Assembly (NCBI GenBank): GCA_950106755.1
Contig: OX467090.1
Location: 16,367,489-16,431,488 of the forward strand
DNA length: 64,000 bases
Source of the DNA: Climacium dendroides
Lineage: Eukaryota > Streptophyta > Bryopsida > Hypnales > Climaciaceae
Direction: 5' to 3'
The notes under the pieces were generated by a model that did no database searches, was not told where the DNA came from, and saw only the letters and a program-made list of their open reading frames with translations. Shown here in pieces: positions 1 to 10,253 of this stretch. Position 1 is the stretch's first letter. Every line of letters starts with the position of its first letter. Made by a program: the position numbers and the translations under genes.

Positions 1-934
1 TAACCATGCATAAAAGGGTTGACAATAATGATTATTTCTACCAGGAACCAATTTGTGGGTCATGCACATTTCACAAATTTGTCAATTCTACGGGGGTTGT
101 ATACTAAGGTCGTGGAAGTGGAGCCCCCAATAATGGTTGCACGGAAACGCAATTTTAATTACAAAGCACAAAACCCTTGGCATAGTGTCAATATCGTCAT
201 TGTTGCAGGGTGTACTATAGATGATCTCAACATATTTGGAGGCACCTTTTCCTAATAGTGAATTTTTTTGGTAGTATTAGCAAGTGAAAATTATGAATAT
301 TCTTTAAAAAAAAATAGATTTTAAGGATGTGGTATGTAATTTATATGATTTTTCAAAGTGTCAGTTCCCTAAACCACTAAAATTGTCATATAGGTGAATC
401 CTAAATCGAAATTTGCAAAAATTAGCAGTTAGCAAATTAGAGTTAAGTATGTGTCCTTCAAATGTATTAATAAATCAAAGTTAAGCATTTGGAGGACACA
501 TTAACGAAAGTCTAGGGACACATTTAGTGGTTGTCTAGGGTAAAAGAATGGGAACATGCTCACTTTAGGGGGCCTTTACCTTAAGAATTGAAACTTAATT
601 TGGAGAGGCGAAGCTTCTTGAAATAATTTTCAATAAATTTTCTTTGAAAAACAAGTCGAATGGCATCTAACTCAAGTCGTTTCAAATTTTTGGAGTTTGG
701 TGGAATTAGTTATAAAAATTTGAAGTTGAAATGGCATAGGGCTCTAAAATTGTCCACCTCCTAAAATGTACATTGTTTGTACATTGCCAGAGGCTATGAA
801 AAAGCAACATGTATATTCAATGTACATTTGAAGACATGGACGTTTTAGAGCTTGTGTGAGTTTAGAGCTTGTTATCTTACATCCAAATTAGGTCATAGGT
901 GATTTAATTAAAAGATGAGTTATCTTACACTTAC
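1..934. other. AT-rich intergenic DNA, no gene seen
   Basis: AT-rich sequence with short open frames only, none with an ATG start and recognisable composition. The open frame at 19-255 begins at TTG and matches no family I know. No RNA gene was seen. Confidence 0.5.
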
Positions 935-1334
935 TAAGGTAGAAGCATCAATTGTCAACCACGGCCAATACCCAACGTGTAGGGTGAGCTGTTTCCAACC
1001 TTGGCCTAGAATTCAATTTAGAATGTAATTTTTTTGTCCTTGTAAAGATTGGGACTATTAAGGTTATGATACATGTCTTGAAGTGGTGGGCATGAAAGTA
1101 ACAAGTAGTTCTTGAGTGATTGGAATTGGAAGGCTCTAGACATTGGCTATTGGTCAACAATACTTTCTGGCTCCCAAAATTCATAGTAGCTTCAATTTGA
1201 GGAATAAAACTCTCAATAATTTTGAATCTCCATATTTCCTATCTTTCTACATGGCAAAAATTTCCATCACCTCGTATTCCTCACCATCTACTCCGAAATC
1301 CCTTAAATAAGACACTACTAGTGCTTCTACCTTA
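935..1334. mobile_element. MITE, family C copy 1 (400 bp)
   Basis: The element begins TAAGGTAGAAGCA and ends with the exact inverse, TGCTTCTACCTTA, a perfect 13-bp terminal inverted repeat. There is no coding capacity. The interior is clearly related to 31802-32214: both carry the stretch around TTGAGTGATTGGAATT and ACATTGGC. The outer TA dinucleotides would fit a TA target duplication (Stowaway/mariner-like), but this cannot be told apart from part of the terminal repeat. Confidence 0.7.
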
Positions 1335-2211
1335 TTGATTGTGCACATTTGGGTTTCAAATGGTTTTCCACAAGGTGAATACCATCGATCTTCTATTAAA
1401 AAAAAATTTGATCTTGTAAACGAGATGAGAGTAATGTGGTGAAATGAAATGACAATTGTATTTGGAAAGTTGTGACCTTTTTACAATCAAGTTTAGTAAC
1501 TGTGCATGTTAGGTTTCACTATAGGAACTACAAATATTGACCTCTTCTTTCTAAACATAGTTGTGAAACATTTCAATTACAATATAGCTCTGAGACATTT
1601 CCTATGCAGTATAGTGACATACACGGGAAGTGGTGTTGCAAGGTTAGTAGCTTGTCTAAAGTACATGTGTTTTTAGTAAAATTTTACTAAAAAGACACCT
1701 TAAGGGTCATTACTTAAAAGACTATACTACTAGGACTATACTTAAAACACCCCTTTTCTCTTGTAGTGAAGGGTCTAGATTCACGTTTTTGAAATATCAC
1801 AAAAAATTCACTTTTTTTTAGAATGTCTTCATTCTTTTAGCGAATGACACCTCTCAAAGTTCCCAATCTTTGAAAAAAAATGGGAGCTAACAAATAGCTT
1901 CTCTAAAGTAATTAGATAGCTGATAATGGATTGATGTACCTTACTTGCCACTTGGCTACGAAATTATTTTATCCCTAGGAGATGACTCCGCTTGAAGCCA
2001 ATGTATGTGACAATGACAATGAGCTCAAAAGAGGCAATATCTGCCTCATATATTATAACTTACTAGTAACATCATGTGTGTAACATTGATGTCACAATAG
2101 TGCAGAACAAATGAATCCAGCCACCACAAGTAAGCCAACTTTGGGATGAGCATACAATCATGAAAAAATCCAAATTAGGCCTTCATTTACTAAGTTTCTG
2201 CCTACTCTCAC
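1335..2211. other. Intergenic DNA, nothing identified
   Basis: AT-rich, short frames only. No motif, repeat or RNA gene recognised. Confidence 0.5.
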
Positions 2212-2364
2212 CATGGTTGTCATACTGGACAAGTTACTATTCATTTTTCATCCTGTAGGACGAGTTACTATTCATCAAATGTACTTGAGAGTTACATTTG
2301 ATGAATAGTAACTCGTCCTATAAGACAAGAAATGAATAGTAACTTGTCCAGTATGACAACCATG
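2212..2364. repeat. Long foldback (72-bp arms, 9-nt loop)
   Basis: Arms 2212-2283 and 2293-2364 are inverse complements with about five differences, all transitions clustered in the middle. Each arm itself contains two copies of a motif of the form GGAC(A/G)AGTTACTATTCAT. The structure fits a foldback MITE; if transcribed it would give an almost perfect hairpin able to yield small RNAs. Confidence 0.8.
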
Positions 2365-2745
2365 TCTCTCACAAAGTCATTACATGACATTGCTTGAACT
2401 AGTGACTTGGCAATTGCCCATGACATTGCCCTTTGTTACTATTTTGATTCAAGACCGTTTTGCCATCAACTGTTTTCGACATATTCTAGTCTAGCATCCA
2501 AAACTTTGAGGGCTTCTAATACCACAGTAGACAATTCCATTGTCATCAAGAGATCAATATTTAGAGTTACCATAAATGAAACACAACACATGTTCAAAAG
2601 AATGTAATGGGCCACATGACAAAGGGCTATAGGTACTCATACCTTATTAAGTTGTGGTTTGAGAATTTTTTGATAACAAAAGTATCAAAAAAAAATTGTG
2701 CTTATTTTGAGACCAATTAGAATAGTTTGTGAGAGTTAATTCTAC

Positions 2746-3021
2746 TAAGGTAACTACACCTATAATTTTGTCCCCTTTCTAAAGTCAACCCCTATAGATT
2801 CTTGCCTAATATTTACTTCACTATTCACAAGAATATAGGGTGAGTTTTAAAAACAACTATTTTCAGCAGTTTAAATATTCATAGTTAATTCATACAATGT
2901 TTCAAAAATGCATTAAAAAGAATCTAGAATCCCCTTTCGACTACCAACAAGACCCCACACAAAAAAATTCAAAATGGAAGCTCCATTACTTATTCAATCA
3001 ATTTTAGGTGTAACTACCTTA
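2746..3021. mobile_element. MITE, family A copy 1 (276 bp)
   Basis: Starts TAAGGTAACTACACCTA and ends TAGGTGTAACTACCTTA, inverted termini matching at 15 of 17 positions. Non-coding. The same termini and a related interior are found at 54722-55011, inside the CACTA element, so this is a family and not a chance palindrome. Confidence 0.7.
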
Positions 3022-3932
3022 CCCTCGCATTGACACACCCTTGCTACACCCGAGAATTTGAATTCATTTCAATTGTTTCACTTTTTTCTCCATACCCTCT
3101 GATTCACAAGTTCAAAGGTCAATGCATCACATCGAAAACTGAAAGACTATTGATTATTAAGAGACACATGCTGTGAACAGAGAAGTTATGCATCAATAAA
3201 TAATTGTACACTTTCAAAACACAATTTGAAATTCTATCTACTGCAGGAGCATTGCCAACAGTTTTGAATTCTGGACACAAAAACACACGAAATCAATTTT
3301 GCAAGAAAGAAGCATCAAAATCCAAGTGCCCTGTTGCACAATCATCATGCTTCTAAAAACAGATTCATAAGGTTTCATATTCAGAAGCTCATAGCATCAG
3401 GACAATCACAGTCAATGGGTATCTCTCTCAGTCATAAATTCTGAGCTTTCATTCCAAACTTTGGTTCCATAGGCAGCTGTGACTTCCAATCCCATCTTGC
3501 CCTACCTAATGTCAAGTCATCATTCACCATAAAGGGAGAGCTCCCATTCAACATCCAGGTGAACCTTGAACCTTTGGCTACTTGTCCCATCTTAAATTTT
3601 GCACATTTAGTTTGCATTAAACTAAAAATGGATTGCAAAAATCTAAATGTGCATAGATTATGTAATTCACACTAAGCACAAATCAAAGTTCTCAAGTATG
3701 GTCAATGGAACTCTAATGTGCTGTACTGTATGTATGGGTCATGGAGCCTCTACCTTTGGGGTGTCTAATCTTGCGATTTCTACTCCACAATTGGCAATTT
3801 CTTTACCGAATTGGGCACATGCAATGCAATCCTCTCTTTCTTCAAAGTGTAATAAGCTCCTCGTAGAGTTTTGATTTCGTGCAAGTCTTTGAGAATGATG
3901 TGGCATTGTAGTGAAATGGACCCCAAGCCTCT
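3022..3932. other. 3' flank of the minus-strand gene; nothing else seen
   Basis: Downstream of the gene ending at 3933. Overlapping short frames on both strands (3432-3638, 3647-3874, 3739-3936) have no support. Part of this is presumably 3' untranslated sequence. Confidence 0.4.
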
Positions 3933-5268
3933 TCAAAACCCCGTCTCCAGTTCGCTTCCAGACGTGGAGCCGAAGCGTGGCGTTCTCACCCGGTCCTCCA
4001 TTGTGGGCTGATTCTTGTGCAAGCTTGGTTCTTTGGTTTCCTCACAGAAACTGGGCAATTGGTTGCCCTTCTCGTCATACAGAACGAGTCCTGAAAAGGA
4101 AAGAGGAGAGCACCGCTCTCCTCGCAGAATCGCCCTTTGCCACACGGCGGGCTCCGCCTTGCTTTCTTCCTCCTCCACTCCCGAAGGACGAATTCTCCGA
4201 AGCGAATGATCCGCCCCTCCATCCACCTGCAGATGAAGATGCAGCAGGCTCACATTTATGATCATCATTATGCAGCAAGTGGCGAGATTGGTTCAAAGCA
4301 TCGAAATTGTGCCCATGGAGAGATTTAACAACTAGCAAATGTCAGAACTAGGACTCTCAAGTTGCCTGGACCTCTGAACTTGTTTTCTCCGGGACTCTCA
4401 ATTGCCTGGACCTCTGAAAGTCTCAATCTCCCCAAACTAGGACTCTCAACTGGGACTCTCGATTGCCTGACCCATGAAAATTTTGGATTTTCAAGCCCTC
4501 AAATTTCCCAACCAATAGGAATTTCAAGTGCCTAAAGATCTAAATACTGAGACTTTCACTGCCCGAGCTCTAGAAAACAGGATTTTCAAATGTCGAAAAC
4601 TCTAAGAATTAAGATAAATTTTTAAATCCCCAGAGCTCTAATAAACAGGAATTTCAAGTCCCCAAAGCTCCGAGGTTTCAAGTGGGCGACTCAAACTGCA
4701 CCAACCAGTTCGCCAATATGTCAACACAATTGATGCTATATACGCCCTCAGTTTCCAAATTCTTTTCGTAATTTCTAATCTTTTTATCCATTGACAGAAC
4801 TGCTTTAAAAATTTCCGGTACCTGTTTGCACGAGTCCATTCTGAACGACGAGATGCGAAACGAGGAGTTGCGAAAACTGGCCGACGAGTCTCGGAAGGAG
4901 GAGATCCTGAAGGAGTTGCCGAGCTTATTGATGGCGGCACTGGCCGATGAGTCTCGGAAGGAGGAGATGCTGAAAGAGTTGCCGAGCTTGTTGATGGCGG
5001 CACTGGCCGAGCTGCTCAACCGGAAACTTAACTCCTGTTTCTTGAACTCTTCCGGGGCTGCAATGGCGAGACTCCTCTCGCTCGCTTCGCTTCTGCGGGC
5101 GTTGAGCACGTGCAGTGAGGGGCTGTGGGCTGCGCAGACAGCCAGGAGCAGAGTGACGCACACGGAGAATAACAGGAGCGTGGACAGGAACGCTAGGAGA
5201 CTAACGTTATGGAACAACGCTCCGTGATCGGACAGGCTTGCTTTCATCACGAAGCTCCATCTCGCCAT
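3933..5268 (-). CDS. Uncharacterised plant membrane-anchored protein, two exons
   Basis: Exon 1 is 5268-4822 (149 codons), the intron 4821-4227 (595 bp), exon 2 4226-3933 (97 residues plus stop), 246 residues in all. The ATG is at 5268; the donor CAG|GTACCG and acceptor CTGCAG|GTGG join in phase 0. Both exons are GC-rich with strong G/C in codon third positions on the minus strand, while the intron is AT-rich. Residues about 22-46 form one hydrophobic segment, a signal anchor or signal peptide. Residues about 88-130 hold a duplicated 21-residue block ending in SFRDSSAS. Exon 2 has VWQRAIL, then GERC, PLSFSG and YDEKGN; I recall this block from a small plant-specific family of unknown function. 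The function is not known. The splice model is inferred; a cDNA would settle it. Confidence 0.65.
4227..4821 (-). other. Phase-0 intron of the 246-residue gene
   Basis: Bounded by GT (4821-4820) and AG (4228-4227) on the minus strand. AT-rich against GC-rich exons. It carries the degenerate tandem repeat at 4347-4680. Confidence 0.6.
4347..4680. repeat. Degenerate intronic minisatellite
   Basis: About eight decayed copies of a 30-40 bp unit that on the plus strand reads roughly GGACTCTCAA-TTGCC-TGGACCTCTGAAA. Copies near 4350-4480 are the most alike; those towards 4680 are heavily diverged, as expected of an old array with a younger end. Confidence 0.6.
4878..5003 (-). repeat. 63-bp tandem duplication inside exon 1
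   Basis: Two units, 4878-4940 and 4941-5003, differ at a handful of sites. The period is 63 bp, so the frame is kept and 21 residues are duplicated. Most differences are silent or conservative on the minus strand, consistent with translation. Confidence 0.85.
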
Positions 5269-7279
5269 AACTGGGAAATAGTAAACTTGACCTCCCTGGC
5301 GCGTTATTGAGAGTTTAATTTGAGGAAGATCAGTTCACGCCCGTGGGAGCTCTCCACGTTTCTGAGACATGGTTAGGAGCTCATGGTGTCAATCAGAATT
5401 TCAATGATTCTAGACAATGGAACAACGATCCTATGTCCAGGTTTTCGACCTTGGGGTGTCAATTAGAACTAATTTGCAGACAAAGTAATCCCGATCAATT
5501 CATCCAATTCAGGATTTCGATACGGAGCAACAACGGGAGCCTCGACAGTGGACAGCATTCTAGAGAGAAGTGCACGGTTTGCTTCTCGTTCTGTAACTCT
5601 GGATTGCAGTGAAGTTTGCTGATTCAATTAGACTAAAGCGATCCCAATTGATGCAGAGTAAACCCGAAACAACCGAATTAAGCTGCACGACAATGCACAG
5701 AGCTTGCTCATAGTAATGAAGAATGACGTTCGAGCTCAACTTCGATATGAAAGTTCGATCTTCCACAGAAGAGGTTGCAGATCAAGAAACACGGGATATC
5801 GAAAACTTAGAGGAGACGAAAACCGCCAAACTAGAAAGCAACGACGCAATGATCCAAAAAACTCGAATTTTACAATATTCGACAATTTTCCATAACAAAG
5901 GCCACTACACAAGTCACAATAAAAGCTAGGTGGTACCAATATTGGCACTCACAAATGCAGTCGATGTCGTTCTGACTTGTACAACCAAAGCAGCAGACGC
6001 CCAGTCTGCAACGGAAATCTCCAGCAGGGGCAGCAGCGTCTGACATGACGACGATCCAGTCGGAGAAATTCTTCACCAGCTGCAACACTAACCTTGCCCT
6101 GACCAACTTAGCTCCGACTCTCGGTCAATTAGAACGAACATGCACAGCCAGCTCTCCCTGTAAGCAATTATTGGCACACACTCGACATATCTCATATGAT
6201 GACCAATTTATATATATGGTCGTCCACTACGTCGTGGGTCGTGCAAGCGAAATCGATTGACACGTATCTCTAGCCAGATCGATCGACAGACAGATGCTGC
6301 TACAGAGGATGACGATCAGCATCGATCCACAGCCCCAGAATATTTTCAGTAGCTAGCTCGCCAAGGGATTGATTTCGTAAGGTTCCAAGACGGGCAGTAC
6401 GCCGTCGCCTACTGGCTAGCTTGCTACGAGGACCCTGCCATTGTGACAACAATATACTAGTACAACTAGTGCCGACATGGTCACGGCAGACGTAATCGCC
6501 ATTAAAGCCCACGGGTCCACGCAGCCGCAATCACTCACTCATGCTATCGATCTCAGACACCTTTACTTTGCAACCATCGAGTTGAATAATCAATCATTCA
6601 ATCACCACTGTTCAACTGATTCCTTGTAAATCCCCGAATCATGTCAAGTTACTGGTAAATTCGATCTAGCTTTCCCCTGGCATGGCCCAACAAGCCTCTA
6701 TTCGATCTGGCTGAAGCTATGGTCACGAGCTTGCGCAACTGGCCAAACGAGATGCAGAGGGACCGGGATCTTCAGAGAAAGACGAAGGTCTAGATTTTGC
6801 GGTAAGTTGTACAGCTGCACAAAGCTCAGCTTTTTCAACAGGGAATTTGCGAGTTCCCTGGAATTTATTTGCATTAGCTTGGAATCGTGAGCTAGCTTGA
6901 CGGAGCAAGCCATTGCTGAAAGGATTGCCGATCGACCAGACTCGTGGCGTGCTACGTACGAGCAGTGGCCGGCACAGCAGTCACTCCGTGGATGGTGAAC
7001 GTGAAGATTTGGTGGAGAATAATTCACTGAAGCGGTGTTCAGGACACTCACTCATTGACTCGATCTATCCTTCGATCTCTGGACAGTTGTGTGCATGGTT
7101 GCCAGAAAACAAGGTCAGATTTTCAAACACTAACGCTAAACTTAACAAAACACGAACAAAATGCGGAATGGAACAGAATCTACGGTTCGTGATGCAGGAA
7201 TTCCAGGTTGAAGAACCGAGTTTGGGAAGGCGTGTTTTAATGCGTGTTTTCTGCATCAGATAGATAGAATAGTGTATTC
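5269..7279. other. Upstream intergenic DNA of moderate GC; one weak small frame
   Basis: Contains the presumed promoter of the minus-strand gene that starts at 5268, but no convincing TATA box was picked out. Frames such as 5343-5612 (+), 6698-7051 (-) and 6913-7263 (+) have no recognisable domain. Confidence 0.4.
5870..6046 (-). CDS. Possible small cysteine-rich membrane peptide
   Basis: A 58-residue frame with ATG at 6046. It has seven cysteines within about 24 residues (pattern C-x4-CC-x2-C-x8-C-x-C-x-C) followed by a hydrophobic stretch of about 15 residues. The composition is unusual for a chance frame, but there is no family match I can name, no splice evidence, and the frame is short. 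It may be spurious. Confidence 0.2.
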   Translation of the reverse strand: MSDAAAPAGDFRCRLGVCCFGCTSQNDIDCICECQYWYHLAFIVTCVVAFVMENCRIL

Positions 7280-7486
7280 AGGTAGGAGCACCCAATGCCC
7301 TCACTTTCTACACATTGATAGTCATTTCAAAACTTACATGTAGATAAAGTGTAGATAGCTTATTTTCATTGACCAAAATAATAAGTCATCTACAGTATAG
7401 TCTACCTACATGTACATTCTAGAATCATTATCTTACCCAGAAAGTGATGCCATTGGGTATACCAACACCATTGGGTGCTCCTACCT
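7280..7486. mobile_element. Palindromic MITE (207 bp)
   Basis: Outer 18 bp are perfect inverted repeats (AGGTAGGAGCACCCAATG at 7280-7297 and its inverse at 7469-7486). The inverse similarity continues patchily inward (TCACTTTCT, ACATGTAG), so the element is an imperfect full-length palindrome. No target duplication could be assigned. Confidence 0.75.
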
Positions 7487-8990
7487 TGACTCCAAAATGG
7501 GTGGAGGTTGAATAAATCCATATCTAACTTACAAGGAAAGGTTTTATTCATTCCATCTTAATGATAAGTGAGGTAATATTCATGAGAAATTTTATCAAGA
7601 AATCTCCAAGATTTAATAGAGTTAATTGTATTAAAGTGACCCCTAATTTGTAGAAAGTGTGTCAAAGGAAGGCTTAACTAAGAATAGTACTAAAGAAACA
7701 CAACACCAAATTGGGTGTTTCAAGAAGTTTTATCTTGTATTTTTCTAAAACTTTGGAGCTTGGTCTCTCATTGCACACACTTTACAATTAACTCTAATCT
7801 CATTTAGATTTCACATGAGCTACTTCAAATGTTGTGGCCTCAAAGATGATTAAACCCTATAAGATTAAAGAACCCACATTGTTTTTTTAAATAACTTGGA
7901 CAAGTTCTATTATTGACTTAATAACTTGGAATTTTTATATGAAATCTTCTATGAGGATGTTAAATATCTTAATTTACAAGTAAAGCATCATTCTATGTCA
8001 TTCCAATCAATATTGCACAAGTTAGAAGGTTTCTTCAATTTGGATGTCAAACTAGGTAGCTAAAATTATATTCTTTAAAAAAACTTAATCAATTTTATTT
8101 GATTATTTAGATTGATATCTATAAAAAGACATTTGAACCATCCAACTCCAAAGATGAGATGACAATTACAAAGATAATTATTTAATAGGCAATGAATGTA
8201 GATAAAATATATAAAGTTAATTTTGAAATTTTCAAATAAAAACAAAAAATAGGAAATATAGTATATTGTTTACTAGAACATTCTCACCAATGGGATTTAT
8301 AATTCCCAATTTCTTATCAAAGTTATTAACAATTTAGGTTTTTCTTTCATTAGATACCACCTTCTAATTTTTAATTTGTTTAAAGATGAATGTAAAGGAT
8401 TTATTGGTTAGATTTTTTTCAATGTAAATTCTCAACCCATTTTCCAACATTTTCATTAAAATGCTCAAGTTATGCGACACATGTTTTTCTCCCTAAAAGT
8501 GTTGGTTGACAAAACTTCATAGTTGGGAAGTGAATCAAAAAATTATTTTTTGAAGTTTAGGCATATAGAAATTGCAATAGGAAGGGAATTTTTACTTTAA
8601 CGATTTGGAAGGATATACTTGAACAAATTCATGAAAGGACCCTATATTGGATTTGTTAAAGAATAAATATACATGAAGATTTTAGCCTTGCTTTGGGTAT
8701 AAGTACTTTGAACTAGTTATATGCCTCAAAACATTACTTACAATCCTCACATCATTAATATTAATCATTTAGAAGTTGCGATGTAGGATTTGAAAATTGG
8801 TAAAGTAGGCATTCAATTTAAATCCAAGATCCAAGAGTTAGAAGTGAGAAAGATATTACAAATTATTTTGTTGATTTTGCCTATTTTCAACCAGTGCTAT
8901 TTTGAGTACTGAAGTGTCTAAGGTAATGAGAGGTTGGCTTTGATTAATTATAAACATTCTTATACCATTTGCAAATGTTAGTGACAATAA

Positions 8991-9042
8991 AAGATAGGGG
9001 GGATATCTTGTTTTTGTAAGATAGGGGGGATATCTTGTTTTG
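8991..9042. repeat. Short tandem duplication, two units
   Basis: The unit AAGATAGGGGGGATATCTTG plus a T-rich spacer occurs twice head to tail. AAGATA and TATCTT within the unit form a small dyad. Confidence 0.7.
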
Positions 9043-9566
9043 AATAATATACTCTCAAGAAGAGGCTTAGAAAGGCATAACTTTCTCTACCAAGCACCAA
9101 ATGAAATAAAATTCACTTCTCTTTTCTAACTTGAAAAGTTAGAGACTATTACATAACTTCAAGGAATTTGGTGTGTAAGTAAGTCTCAACCTTTGCTCAA
9201 GTTTGGCCAATCTTTCAAATTACCAACTACAAAAAAATATTAGAAATTTCAACTATCCTATCCCTACCCCACCTCTCCAATGCCCTAATTTAATCTACCA
9301 CTACACAATGTCCCCCAAAAGATCATCTTAGAAAATTATGTAAAGATAATTCTATAGATTTCTATTCCAACAAGTAATATACTCTTGATAAATATCCCAT
9401 TAATTCAAGTGGTGCCACTTTTTGTATAGGTGTAACCTCTAGTTAAATATTGTAATTTCTTAGAATTTATTTAATTAGTAATCAATATCAATTTCTTCAA
9501 ATGTGATTTTTTGAAGTTTATAGGAATCCCAAAAAATCACAATACGTATAATTTTCTCATAAATTT

Positions 9567-9690
9567 AACCCTTAAACATCGATGAGGATGTTTGTCGTCC
9601 AATGGATGACAAAGAATCCTTCCAATAGTGCAACTATTCATTCTCAAAATTTTGTTGTGAAAAAAGGAGGTCTTCTACAATAGTGTGATT
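9567..9690 (+). repeat. Dispersed repeat, copy 1
   Basis: Runs from TTTAACCC through ATGGATGACAAAG and GTGCAACTATTCAT to GGAGGTCTTC. The same blocks in the same order and similar spacing occur inverted at 21428-21547. It is non-coding and probably part of a degraded transposon. Confidence 0.6.
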
Positions 9691-10119
9691 TCCAATGAGA
9701 ACTTTTGCAATTTTGGAAGGGAATGATTCACATAGCCCATCCTTGAGGGGTTAAAAAAAATTGAAGTTCAACAAAAATAAGTGGCTTCCATTCTTTCAGT
9801 CAAGCAAAATTGGAAGTTTTTGCTCATTTTTCACGACCAAAACAAGACATAAACTGCAGATCAGTCCCATGCTTGTAAGGTGTGGGCTTCCATTAGGGTT
9901 TCCTGTCAACAGGTGACGCCATGGGTACGTAAATGTACCAGATTTTTAAAACTAAAATAGTGTAGTACTGAGAGTACTGTGACTCAATTTCAGTAGATTG
10001 TAGGTGACTGACCATTTCCCAAATGAGAGGAATAACTTGTTGCGTTATTGGTGAGGAAAATGGAGAAGACAGAGTAGGTGACCAATGGAATGCCATACTT
10101 GTGCTTTAAGGTAAACCAA

Positions 10120-10253
10120 CCCATTATGGACAGAATGGGGGCAAGCCCATTGTGGGCAAAATTGTAATGATGGTGTACATTCAAGTTTTCAAATATACAC
10201 CACTATCATAATTCAGCCCACAATGAGTTTGTTCCCATTTTGTCCGTAATGGG
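10120..10253. repeat. Foldback element (about 58-bp arms)
   Basis: Left arm 10120-10177 and right arm 10196-10253 are inverse complements with roughly ten differences, separated by an 18-nt loop. Both arms contain the CATTGTGGGC and CCATT..GGAC blocks. MITE-like; no coding capacity. Confidence 0.7.

Larger units (their letters stand above)
7487..10119. other. AT-rich intergenic DNA with short repeats
   Basis: No gene supported. Contains a 26-27 bp direct duplication at 8991-9042 and a dispersed repeat at 9567-9690, listed separately. Confidence 0.5.

Noticed and set aside
4826..5227. 133-codon plus-strand frame with a 21-residue repeat
   Set aside because: Complement of exon 1 of the minus-strand gene. 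Third-position G/C bias, signal anchor and splice donor all favour the minus strand.
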